DNA from: Ascaphus truei
Lineage: Eukaryota > Chordata > Amphibia > Anura > Ascaphidae
Assembly: GCA_036426205.1 (NCBI GenBank)
Contig: WSYH01002440.1
Span: 1 to 64,000, forward strand
Direction of reading: 5' to 3'
Length of the DNA stretch: 64,000 nt
Below are positions 21,540-33,059 of this stretch, one piece after another (the first letter of the stretch is position 1; every line of letters begins with the position of its first letter). A program made the translations under genes and the position numbers. A model generated the notes under the pieces. The model was not told the DNA's origin, made no database searches, and saw nothing but the letters and a program-made list of their open reading frames with translations.

Positions 21540-22923
21540 ACCTGAGGTTTACTCTGAATTCCGCAACGTTTTTGATAAAGCACGATCAGAGGTTTTGCCC
21601 CCTCATCGCTAATTCGATTGTCCTATTGACCTGCTACCCTGTTCAGTACCCCCTAGGGGAAACTCATATCCACTTCCCATTCCAGAGACTAAAGCTATGA
21701 AGGAGTATATTCATAAAAATCTTCAAAAGAGCTTTATTCTGAAATCTTCTCCAGAAGAAAAGGACGGATCTCTACGACCCTGTATCGATTATAGAGGCCT
21801 TAACAAGATCACCATCAAGAATCGTTATCCTTTACCATTGATTTCGGAGCTCTTCGACCGCCTCCAAGGGGCCACCATCCTTACCAAATTGGATCTGGGT
21901 GGGGCCTACAATTTGGTGAGAATTCGCCAGGGCGACAAATGGAAAACGGCTTTCAATACACGAGACGGCCACTATGAGTACCTCGTCATGCCTTTCAGCC
22001 TCTGCAATGCTCCTGCCGTCTTTCAAGACTTCGTTAATGACATCTTCAGAGACCTGCTCAACCAGTTTGTTATTGTCTATTTAGACGACATAATGATTTT
22101 TTCTAAGTCTTCAGAGGAACATATCACCCATGTCAAACAGGTACTGTTCTATGCCTACGGGAGAACCATTTGTTCGCCAAGCTTGAGAAGTGTCAGTTCC
22201 ACCAAATCAACCCAGCATTTCTGGGATACATAATTTCGGATACTGGTCTCAACATGGATCCTGCTTAAGTGAAGGTGGTCCTGGATTGGCCTCGTCCCAC
22301 CACCCTTAAGTCCGTACAACGCTTTCTGGGCTTCGCGAATTACTACCGCAGGTTCATTCAAAATTTCTCTTCTGCGGTTGCTTCCATTACGGCGTTAACT
22401 AAAAAAGGTGCAGATCCTGCTTCATGGTCGCCGGAGGCCAGCCAATCATCTAAAAACTGCCTTCGTTTCTGCTCCTATCCTCATACATCCGGACCCCAAA
22501 CTACCATTCATCTTGGAAGGGGATGCATCAGACGTCGGGGCCGGAGCCATAGAGAAGGACCCCCCATGCCAGACTTTTTTCTCGAAAAAAAATTCTCCAG
22601 CCGAACAAAATTATGAAGTAGGTAACCGGGAACTTCTAGCCATCAAGTTAGCGTTAGAGGAATGGAGACATCTTTTAGAAGGCACAGAGATTCCTGTTAA
22701 TATCCTGACTGACTAAAGAACTTGCTCTACATTGAGGGCGCTCGACAAGCCCGGTGGTTGCTTTTCTTTTCCCGTTTCAATTATATTATTTCCTTCTTAC
22801 CGGGTTCGAAGAATGTCAAGACCGATGCCCTCTCCCGTCAGTTTTTGTTGGATGACAAGCCGAGGATCGCCAGGAGACTATTCTCCCCTCCAAGTACATA
22901 TTTTCCGCTAACACCTTTGATGC
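21540..22923 (+). pseudogene. Ty3/gypsy reverse transcriptase and RNase H, degraded
   Basis: An RT frame from 21697 to about 22230 shows [35 protein letters not shown] and the catalytic [15 protein letters not shown] (about 22060-22110). The connection and RNase H region follows after frame changes: RFLGFANYYRRFIQNFS (22319-22370), [18 protein letters not shown] (about 22508-22560) and [18 protein letters not shown]. The ORF ends in the hAT target at 22924-22931. The element's integrase is on the other side, at 41597. Confidence 0.88.
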
Positions 22924-22931
22924 CTTGAAAG

Positions 22932-23787
22932 TAGTGTTGTACCGGGTAGTGATTTAAAAAAAAAATGGGTAACGGGTACCTGGCCAAAATCAGTGGTTCT
23001 ACCCAGCCGGGTACCCGGCTACCCGGTTTGACACTTACCTACCCTCCTACAGTGAGCCTCCGCTCCTTGTCCGCACATGCCCGCCTCTCCACCTCGGCAC
23101 CTCCACACCTCCGCTCCTGCCCGACCCACCACCTCGGCACCTCCGCTCCTGCCCGCCCCTCCACCTCGGCACCTCCGCACATGCCCGCCCGACCTCCGCT
23201 CCTGCTGGCCCCTCCACCTCGGCACCTCCACACCTGCCCGCTCGCCCGCACCACCGCACCTCTGCCGCTCCTCCTCCTCTGCTCCTGCCCGCTGCTCCTC
23301 CTGCGCCGCTCCTCACCGCCGCTCCTCCTCTGCTCCTGCCCGCCGCTCCTCCTCTGCTCCTGCCCGCTGCTCCTCCTGCGCCGCTCCTCCTCTGCTCCTG
23401 ACAGCTGCTCCTCCTCTGCTCCTGCCCGCCGCTCCTCCTCTGCTCCTGCCCGCTGCTCCTCCTGCGCCGATCCTCCTCTGCTCCTGCCCGCCGCTCCTCT
23501 GCTCCTGCCCGCCCTCCCTCTGCTCCTGCCCGCCGCTCCCCCTCTGCTCCTGCCCGCTGCTCCTCCTCCGCTGCTCCTGCCTGCCGCTCCTGCCTGCCAC
23601 TCCTCCTCTGCTCCTGCCCGCCCTCCCTCTGCCGCTCCCCCTCTGCTCCTGCCCGCCGCTCCTCCACCGCCGCTCCTCCTCTGCTCCTGCCCGCCGCTCC
23701 TCCTCTGCTCCCGCCCGCCGCTCCTCCTCTGCTCCACCGCTCCTCCTCCGCCGCTCCTCCTCTGCTCCTGTCCACCGGTCCTCCTGC
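22932..23787 (+). mobile_element. hAT-like element, left half with C-rich array
   Basis: The left end TAGTGTTGTACCGGGTA follows the 8-bp duplication CTTGAAAG (22924-22931). After about 300 bp the sequence becomes a tandem array of about 22-bp units (ctcctgcccgccgctcctc) on the plus strand. The array switches at 23787 to its G-rich complement. The right half of the element, with the partner duplication, is at 41299-41588. No transposase is seen. Long proline/leucine/serine frames are array translations. Confidence 0.8.
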
Positions 23788-24030
23788 GCGAGTAGGAGCG
23801 GGCGGCAGGAGCAGAGAGGAGTGGTGGGGGCGGGAGAGAGGAGGAGCGGCGGGTGGGAGCAGAGGAGAGGGGAGGAGGAGCAAGGAGGAGGCGGCAGGAG
23901 CAGAGGAGGAGCGGCGGGCAGGAGCAGAGGAGGAGTGGCGGGCGGGAGCAGAGGAGGAGCGGCGGGCGGGAGCAGAGGAGGAGCGGCGGGCAGGAGCAGA
24001 GGAGGAGCGGCGGGCGGGGGCAGAGGAGGA
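23788..24030. repeat. Strand-switch spacer of P1 in the GC-rich array
   Basis: At 23787/23788 the C-rich array turns abruptly into G-rich units. The 'caccggtcctcctgcgc' unit at the end of the left arm pairs with 'gcgcaggaggaccggtg' at 24031, so about 240 bp of G-rich array form the unpaired loop. Confidence 0.75.
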
Positions 24031-25320
24031 GCGGCGCAGGAGGACCGGTGGACAGGAGCAGAGGAGGAGCGGCGGAGGAGCAGCGGCGGGCAGGAGCAGA
24101 GGAGGAGTGGCGGACGGGAGCAGAGGAGGAGCGGCGGGCAGGAGCAGAGGAGGACGGCGGGCAGGAGCAGAGGGGGTAGCGGCGGAGGAGGAGCAGGCTG
24201 GCAGGAGCGGGGGAGGCGAGGGGAGTGGCGGGCAGGAGCAGAGGAGCGGCGGGCAGGAGAAGAAGAGGATCGGCGCAGGAGGAGCGGCGGGCAGGAGCAG
24301 AGGAGGAGCGGCGCAGGAGGAGCACGGGCGGGCAGAGACTGAGGAAGCCGCAGGAGGACCGGTGGCAGGACAAGGAGGAGCGGTCGGAGGAGGACGGTGG
24401 AACGGAAGCAGAGAGGAGCGCGGGACAGGAGCAGAGGAGGAGCGGCGGTGGAGGAGCGGCGGCAGGAGCAGAGGGGACGGCAGAGGGAGGGCGGGCAGGA
24501 GCGAGGAGGAGTGGCAGGCAGGAGCGGCAGGGAGCAGAGGAGGAGCGGCGCAGGAGGACCGGCGGCAAATGAGCAGGGGGGAGCGGCGGAGGAGGAGTGG
24601 GCAGGAGCAGAGGAGCGGCGGGCAGGAGTGGCGAGCGGAGAAGAGGATCGGCGCAGGAGGAGCGGCAGGCAGGAGCAGAGGAGGAGCGGCGGGCAGGAGC
24701 AGAGGAGGAGTGGCGCAGGAGGAGCAGCGGGCAGGAGCGGCGGGCAGGAGCAGAGGAGGAGCAGCTGTCAGGAGGCAGAGGAGGAGCGGGTTCAGGAGGG
24801 CAGCGGGCAGGAGTCAGAGGGAGGAGCGGCGGGCAGGAAGCAGAGGAGGAGCAGCTGTCAGGAGCAGAGGAGGAGCGCGCAGGAGGACAGGCCAGGAGGC
24901 AGGAGGGCGGCGGGCAGGATCAGAGGAGAGGAGGCGGCGGGAGGAGCGGCGCAGGAGGAGCAGCGGGCAGGAGAGAGGAGAGGAGCGGCAGAGGTGCGTG
25001 TGGTTGCGGGCGAGCGGGGCATGTGTGAGGTGCCGAGTGTGGAGGGGCCAGTAGGAGGGAGGTGGAGGGAGCATGGGGAGGTGCCGAGGTGGAGGGGCGG
25101 GCAGGAGGGAGGTGTCGAGTGGTGGGTCGGGCAGGGAGCGGAGGTGTGGAGGGTGCCGAGGTGGAGAGGCGGGCATGTGCGGACAAGGAGCGGAGGCTCA
25201 CTGTAGGAGGGTAGGTAAGTGTCAAACCGGGTAGCCGGTACCCGCTGGGTAGAACCACTGATTTTGGCCAGGTACCGTTACCCTTTTTTTTTTAAATCAC
25301 TACCCGGTACAACACTACTT
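24031..25320 (-). repeat. Inverted copy of the hAT-like left half (G-rich array)
   Basis: A G-rich version of the array is followed by the complement of the hAT left end, ending 'tacccggtacaacacta' and the duplication CTTTCAAG at about 25317-25324. The array here is roughly twice as long as in arm A and very irregular, with glycine/arginine/glutamate-rich frames in all phases. Confidence 0.8.
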
Positions 25321-25324
25321 TCAA

Positions 25325-28062
25325 GGCACAAAGTGTTAGCGGAAAATATGTTTGGGGGGAGATAGTTCCTGGCGATCCTCGGCTTGTCATCCACAAAAAC
25401 TGACGGGAGAGGCATCGGTCTTGACATTCTTCGAAACCCGGTAAGAAGGAAATAATAATTGAAACGGGAAAAGAAAAGCAACCACCGGGCTTGTTCGAGC
25501 GCCCTCAATGTAGAGCGTTCTTTAGTCAGTCAGATATTAACAGGAATCTCGTGCCTTCTAAAAGATGTCTCCATTCCTCTAACGCTAACTTGATGGCTAG
25601 AAGTTCCCGGTTACCTACTCATAATTTTGTCGTTCGGTGAGAATTTTTTTTCGAGAAAAAAGTCTGGCATGGGGGGGTCCTTCTTCTATGGCTCCGGCCC
25701 GACGTCTGATGCATCCCCTTCCAAATGAATGGTAGTTTGGGGTCCGGATGTATGAGGAATGGAGCAGAAACGAAGGCAGTTTTTAGTGATTGGCTGCCTC
25801 CGGCGACCATAAGCAGGATCTGCACCTTTTTTAGTTACCGCCGTAATGAAGCAACCGCAGAAGAGAAATTTTGATGAACCCTGCGGTAGTAATTCGCGAA
25901 GCCCAGAAAGCGTTGTACGGACTTAAGGGTGGTGGACGAGGCCAATCCAGGACCACCTTCACTTAAGCAGGATCCATGTTGAGACCAGTATCCGAAATTA
26001 TGTATCCCAGAAATGCTGGGTTGATTTGGTGGAACTGACACTTCTCACAGCTTGGGCGACAAAATGGTTCTCCCGTAGGCAGAGAACCAGTACCTGTTTA
26101 CATGGGTGATAGTTCCTCTGAAGACTTAGAAAAATCATTATGTCGTCTAAATAGACAATAACAAACTGGTTGAGCAGGTCTCTGAATGATGTCATTCACG
26201 AGTCTTGAAAGACGGCAAGGAGCATTGCAGAGGTCTGAAAGGCATGACGAGGGACCATAGTGGCCGTCTCGTGTATTGAAAGCCGTTTCCATTTGTCGCC
26301 CTGGCGATCTCACCAAATTGAGGTGCCCCAACCCAGATCCAATTTGGTAAGGATGGTGGCCCCTTGAGGCGGTCGAAGAGCTCCGAAATCAATGGTAAAG
26401 GATAACGATTCTTGATGGTGATCTTGTTAAGCCTCTATAATCGATACAGGGTCGTATAGATCCGTCCTTTTCTTCTGGAGAAATTTTCAGAATAAAGCTC
26501 TTTTGAAGATTTTTATGAATTACCTCCTTCATAGCTTTAGTCTCTGGATGGGAAGTGGATATGAGTTTCCCCTAGGGGGAGTACTGAACAGGGTAGCAGT
26601 CAATAGGACAATCGATTAGCGATGAGGGGGCAAAACCTCTGATCGTGCTTTTCAAAAACGGTTGCGGAATTCAGAGTAAACCTCAGGTAACGTTATATTC
26701 TCTTCTTTAGGGGCAGCCACCCCGCATATACTTTTGACGGCACTGCGCAGTTCTAGTGCTCCACAACAGGTTCCTTGTCAGTCCAATCAATATGTGGATT
26801 GTGAAATTGGGGCCACGGAAAGACCAAGAATCACGTCAACGGGGTGGAGTGGATGTATAGAGCATCCAGCTGGATCTCTTTCCGTATGGTCTCAACCGAC
26901 GTAAACGAAAGAGAGCGGTCTTAAGGAGATGAATGCTGGTTGCAGTGGTCGACATCAATTATTCCAACACTACAGGCATTTTCTGCGGACAAAGGGGATA
27001 TTATCCGCTCAGCGACAGCCCGGGCAATGAAATTGCCTCCCGACTCGGAATCCAGAAGGCTAGAGAGGTGGTGGTGGAATTCTTGCCGGTCCGCGTAACA
27101 GCTGTACAAGGATCCTGGTGGCAATTTTTCTCTTTTGTAGGGGGGATAGAGAGTTGTTCCCCAGTGTGATTCTCCTGGATCTGGGAGCTGCGTTTCTCGA
27201 CTTGTGGGGCAATTGAGTACCTGATGTCCGGGATTGCACAGTACAGGCAGAGACCGGCGTTTGCAATCGGGCTGTTTCTCACTGGAAAACACTTGTTGCC
27301 GCCAAGTTGACATGGGCTCTGGGATATCTGGGGAGAGGTTCAGCTGTGCCAGCATGGAGAGCAAGGGATCTCGGAGTGAGCTGCCGTGACGGATCTTTCG
27401 GACCTCTTCTCTCCGCAGTCATTGATCAACGCGGATACATATGGCGATGAGGTTCTTCGAGATCGGTAGGGCGTTCATGTGCAGCGAGCTCGTCCTATAA
27501 ATCTCAGAGATACCTTCCAGAAGGAGGCTGACAACAAGCCCTCGTTATTCCATCCGGTCCTCTTGGCGGCGATAGTGCGGAAACTCAGAGCGTATCTAGC
27601 CACAGATCGATTCCCTGGGAAATATGGAAAAGAGAGAAGCGCAGTTACCCTGCGACCAGGCCTATCAAAGACTCTGCGGATTCCCGGGTAAACTGTCACG
27701 ATATATCCTGAGTGAGGTCCGATCTTCGTTCCCAGATGGAGAGCCCAGGCCAGGGCATATCGGTGAGTAGTGAGATAATATATGCCACCATGGATCTTTG
27801 AGAAATGAATCGAGAAGGCATTGGTTCAAACTGTATGAAGCATTGATTTAAAAAACGCACCGGCAACCATGGAGGTCACCACTATGACGGTTGGGTGTAG
27901 GAAGTCGGGGTTCAGATGTCGAGGTCCATGGACATAGAAGCTGAGTTGCAGCAGAAGCCCCAGAGGGACAGAACTAGGAGAGGGGCTTGCGCCCCTGTCA
28001 GTAAGAGACATAAGTTTTGTTGCAATACGTCCATGCAACGGTCATTATGTTCTAGATATTTC
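25325..28062 (-). pseudogene. Inverted, noisier copy of Ty3/gypsy gag-pol (arm A')
   Basis: The minus strand repeats 20156-22923. Readable pieces include RFLGFANYYRR and [12 protein letters not shown] on short frames. Reading frames are cut into pieces of 65-150 codons where arm A has 178-217. The differences are mostly one-base gains and losses, as in raw long-read consensus. I do not consider it an independent element. Confidence 0.85.
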
Positions 28063-28838
28063 TGTAAGGAATCAGGGCACAGCCGCTCTCGGGCGCTGCC
28101 CCTCCTCCGTCCGGCCGCGTTCTTCCGCCCCTGCTCCTCCTCCGCTCAGAGGACGTTCGTGTCACCCCCGCTTCCCCCGCGGCTCTTTCACACGCCTGCC
28201 CCCACTTACAGGGCGCGCGCCACAGTTTAATTTATTCACTGCACCTGGGGCTAGCTACGCCCAACGGATGACTCTGGGTCCTGGCTCACGCCCTCCAGCC
28301 CATCAGCTGCAGCAATACTACTCATCTTCACCTGTCCTATCATCGGAGGCTCCTCAGCTTACCTCTGCCCTGCCTCCACCTCTGATTGGCTCACTGTCGC
28401 TTATCATCCCTGTCCTCCGTTGCAACCTTGCTCTGCATGTTTGTTGTTTGCCTCGTGCTGTTTGGATTCCTATGCCAGCTCCTCTTACCTTCAGCTCTCG
28501 TTACCGGAACCGGCTTGTCTTACACCTCTCTGGCTCCTTGACCCCCGGCAATCTCCTTGACCTTGCTACCTCTCGACCCTCCCGAACACGGCTCACAGAC
28601 CTCTTACTACTTGGAATCTCCTGCCCACGACCTTGGCTACGGACATCATCACTAGCGCTTCACTCTCTGCGCCCGGAATCTGGCAAGTACTTTGGCTAAA
28701 CCCTTGTACCCTGTTCTTGGCCACGCTACCGCAATTCCACATTCCGGGCACCTCCCTCACTACTGCGGATGCTGGTCTACTCACTCTCCACCTCAGTATT
28801 TCGGGGTTTAGTCTGGTCTGCGGGCACACAGCGTGACA
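28063..28838 (+). mobile_element. Inverted copy of the solo LTR (arm A')
   Basis: Plus strand TGTAAGGAATC to GCGTGACA, the complement of 19383-20155 with small differences. Confidence 0.82.
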
Positions 28839-28924
28839 ATTTACCCATTTGTGGAGACATACTGGCGTGCATGCTCAAGGACTCGCCGCACCTCAGCGGC
28901 TCCATGTTTGTGGGAGGAGCATAC

Positions 28925-29784
28925 TGTAACGGAGTGCTCACCACAACAAGGCGTGACTGGCGAGGGGAGGTGTGGGGATAGTATTATCACACCAACCGCA
29001 CAGCCGCTGGTGCGCGTCTGGAGTAAGAAATTGGTCGAGGTAGCCGGGTCGGGATTGGAGAGGTAAGGGATAGTCAGAGGTACTTGCCGAGGTCAGGGTT
29101 GGGAGGTAAGGATAGTCAGAGGTACTTGCCGAGGTCGGGTTGGAGCGGTGCGAATGTTGCAGGTACCTTAGCCGTGGTCAGTATTGGAGTGATGGGAATC
29201 GTCGTGGTACTTTGCCGAGGTCGGGGTTGGAGAGTGCGGATCGTCATTGGTAGCCGGGGTCAGGTGTTTAGAAGAGTGGAGTCCAGAAGAATAGCCGAGT
29301 CAGAAACAGAGGAGCTAGGAACCCGAGTACAGGAAAAGACTTTTGGGCAAGGGAGTAGTGAAACACTTGAAATGTTCGAAACAACAAAGATTTATGCCAT
29401 TTCACCAAATTGCCAGGTGACGGCGGCTGATCATATAAGGGAGACAGGCACGATGGATAATGATACATTCACTAATGGAGGAAAGCAGAAGTGGGGGCGC
29501 GTCAGCAGCGTTCTGATTTGATTGGTATTTGGGATGAGTGATACAGGTGTGGGAGGGATCCCTGATGATGTATTGACGCGGTGCTGGCGCGTGGCGCAGC
29601 GCGCCGCGAGCAACCTTGAGGCGGGACCAGATGCAAATATTATCTTCCATGCGGTATCGCGTGCGCCCCTAGGATGGCGGCTGATACCAATGGGGAATGG
29701 AAGTAGCACTGATACGGAATGAAACGGGGGACCCATAACGGGTTTGGGTAAGTGCCGGCGCATCGCGGATCACGGATCCTGACA
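28925..29784 (-). repeat. Inverted copy of the Ty3/gypsy 5' LTR (arm A')
   Basis: Plus strand runs from TGTAACGGAGTG to GGATCCTGACA, the complement of 18463-19296, followed by GTTTG (complement of CAAAC). Confidence 0.87.
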
Positions 29785-32700
29785 GTTTGTGAGTGTAACT
29801 TTTTAATTATTTTTCTGTTTATAAAGCTTTTTGCACTAATTCTGTGGCCTCCATTTTCACATATGGGATCTTCCTCCCCGTCTCTCTGCGCGACTTATTC
29901 TTACGGACACCACTGCGGAACCTGCTTGGTCACTCCTGATACCCTATGGTGGCATTATAGATCTACAACCAGGGGTGTGCAAACCTGGGCTGGCGCGGCG
30001 TTTACAGAGGCCCGTGCTTCCCCCGAATGCAATTAAATTAAATGCCGGGGGCGGCGCGAGCTCTGTAACTTTCACGTACCTTTCTGTCATTTATGCGTCG
30101 CCATGGCAACCTCGTGTCAAATGATGCGTGGGTCCACGTGACGGTCCACGGCAACGCGATGTCACATACCCCTGCCCATGATTTATGCGGAGCCGAGCCA
30201 GGGTGGGCTCTTGCAGGGGGTGGGGGGTGGGGGGCGGCAGGGGAATAGTTTTTGCGACCCCCTGGTCTACTTCTGTCTTTGCCGATGACAACGTTATTAT
30301 ATTTAGCGTTAGTATATAAGCTGATTTTATTTTCCTCAATGGTGGTGCTAAAGAAGTTTACAATTCACAGATGTCACCTCCAGTCCTGAGTTAGAAATCT
30401 CCAACTGGAGGTCTCTCTCACCACCGAGACATATCTCTCCATACCGGACTCGTACCTGTAAGTTCCCCCGTCAGCAATACCGGGGGCGCCCCGCTCTTTC
30501 TCTAATAACCGCTCTGGACTTCCCTCTCCGTCCTCGTCTCACTGGTCTCATCCGTCAACTCCAGTGCGCGCCCCGTGTTGTGTTGCGTTACGTGCTACCA
30601 ACGGGAGCGCGCACGCTGGGGAAGCGGAACGGAACGGAGGACCGGGAAGGTGAAAGAAGTACGGGTTAGACTGATATGTAATATGTGCTTTCTAGAGATA
30701 TGTGTGTATATGGTTTATAATAACGTTCCTATAACACCCAACACTATATAGATCTATAAAAACACACTTACATCATATTGACAAACACACACAACACACT
30801 ACATATATATATAATATATATATATTATATATTATACAGTGCTATATATATATACACTGTACCATCCATATAACACTTGCATATATATTTAATATACCCA
30901 TACAGCCCCTTACAGACGTGTGTGTATGCTGTATAGATATATATATATTATATATATATATTGAAAAAATATTCAATATATTCTATATATATAATATATT
31001 TATATTAAATATTTAACAAACACACCATCATATAGACATATAATACTCGCAAGCATGCACTCTCACATTGATGCTTGTGTGCACTATCACGCACAAATTG
31101 ACAAGCTGTGTATATAGACGCACACATAGCGGGAGTGATATTTGTACACACAGACCGTGAATGCGTAGGCTGCGATTATATTTCATCGCGGCATCACTCG
31201 CTTGCGAAACTGCACTAGGCGGTAGGGTTTTTCTCCGGGGGCGTGGCCTACTAGGCCTCGCAGACTATCGCCTGTCAGCTGAACCGCACATCGTTATCAG
31301 CCAGGCCGTCGCGCTAAAAACAATTTGATGTATTTTCAACATGCTCACGGCGCACTAGGGTGGCCCTCATTGAGGACCACACATTTGGTTCGCAGCCCGC
31401 GCCTGACTATAATAGCGGCCTTAATACACAGACACACGTGATCACACATATAGTGTGGGCACTCAACTCACCTCCTCTCATTGAACGAGTGTTTCGCACT
31501 GTGGACACCTTTGTACTCTTATGACACATGTTCTCCTGGAGGAAAGTTCCATGTCCCTCTCTTGTCTAACGACATCCTCTCCTTTGGAACCCTGACACTA
31601 TGGCTGTGCTTCTCCTCCGGCTGCCCCCCCGGCTGTCCTGTGTCTGTTCCTCTCATGCGGCACTGTGTCTCACATTCCTGCGTGGGAGGTCTGATGAGAA
31701 GGGCGGCCCACTGCTGTCCAGCGTATGCCCTGCCAGGGAGAGGAGCCCAACGCCCTCAGACATTGACCACCAGGAATGCTTGTGCCAGGACGAGCGCAGA
31801 AAGGAGGTAACTCTAGAGCGGGGGCACTGCCATGGGCACTACAGATGAGGGACTGGAGAGCAAGGCACTACGCGGATTCCGCGGTTATCAATCAGGGCTC
31901 ATCGCGAGCAGGAATAGTGCTAATGAGCATCACAGAGCTGGGCACTTGATAAAGGGCTACTCGCACTGGTATACTAATTCGAGGGCTCACAAACAGACAG
32001 AGTGGATAAGAAGCATCAAAGAGTAGACACCAGATTAAAGCATTGCAGAGTGGGCACAGCATTTTTACTAGGAACTAGGGCACTGCCAGTGGGCACCACA
32101 AATAAGAGGACGACACAGATAAGAGGGTGTTGCAGGGTGGGCATCGGAAAGTGATTTCCACGGCTAATAAGCTGTGAAAGAGAAAGATAAGGTCATCAAA
32201 TAGCAGCACTGCCCCTGAGCAATCCGCAATAAAAGTCCCTCAAGGCCAGGCTCGCCATCAAGCCACTTGCTGATAAGGACACATCGTAGGGTTGGCCTGC
32301 AGATAACTGCATCAGACAGCTGGCACTCAAATTACATGGCACCACAGACAGGGCATCACATACGAGGGCATCACGAGCCTGCAGCACTGCCTTTGGACAG
32401 TCACTTTTAAAATGAGGTCTTTTGAAAACTGCCACTAGCTAACAGGCCCCGATAAGAGAAGCAGGTCGGAGCAGGTTCAGGGCGGCACTGTAAATACGGG
32501 GCCGGATGCTACCAGTGCCAGAGCCTTATTAGAGCACTCATTTACCACAAATCCCTACAAGGTGGATGCTTCTACCAAGGATCCCTGGCAGGTAGCACAC
32601 GCACCTGCTTGTTCTTGGAGAGGAAAGCTCAGAGCCCCTCATGGGCCCACACACCCAGCTCTCCCCTCGATGGTCCGACATAAGTAAGTCACGGCACGGA

Positions 32701-32893
32701 CTCCAAACTTCAGCCTTGTTCATCCAAAACTCCTCCCTCTGCCCATCGTCTCCCTTTACCCCCCTCTTTTCTCGCACTTTTATTTTGTCTCCCCCCACCC
32801 CACCCCCCCTCTCTCTCGCTGCCTCTTCCTCCCCAACCCCCCATTGCACCATTAAATGGGGGAGAAGCAAAGCAAAAGGATAGAGAGGCGGGG
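29785..32893. repeat. Inverted copy of arm A from the fold-back fragment to the GPAT4 5' region
   Basis: Contains, in reverse order, copies of the fold-back fragment (29785-29955), hAT MITE (about 29965-30265), CpG island (about 30455-30660), TA microsatellites (30790-31010), Harbinger MITE (about 31165-31420) and degenerate tandem repeat (about 31840-32480). It adds no new gene. Confidence 0.85.
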
Positions 32894-33059
32894 GGGGGTA
32901 GCTCCCTGTCCCAGTTTGACAGTCGGTTGGGTAATCTTCTGATTCTGTCCCTCACTCTATTGTTCACTCCTCCCTGTGTTGTATCGTCGTTCCGTGATAT
33001 TTTTGGGGTCTCCTTGCATCCGCCGGCTCTACATGAGACCCTGCTGCGTATCTTCTCGG
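32894..33059 (+). pseudogene. Damaged inverted copy of the GPAT4 first coding exon
   Basis: Plus strand matches the exon at 15290-15454, including the end 'cgtatcttctcg' and a GTGAG donor. The ATG is lost ('ggtagctccctg'), and several substitutions and indels break the frame. It lies on the strand opposite to GPAT4, so it cannot be part of that transcript. Read as artefact or as pseudogene it is not coding. Confidence 0.85.

Noticed and set aside
23039..25206. Very long ORFs (up to 509 codons) rich in Pro/Leu/Ser or Gly/Arg/Glu
   Set aside because: They exist in nearly all frames on both strands because the ~22-bp GC-rich array has few stop-capable positions. No family features.
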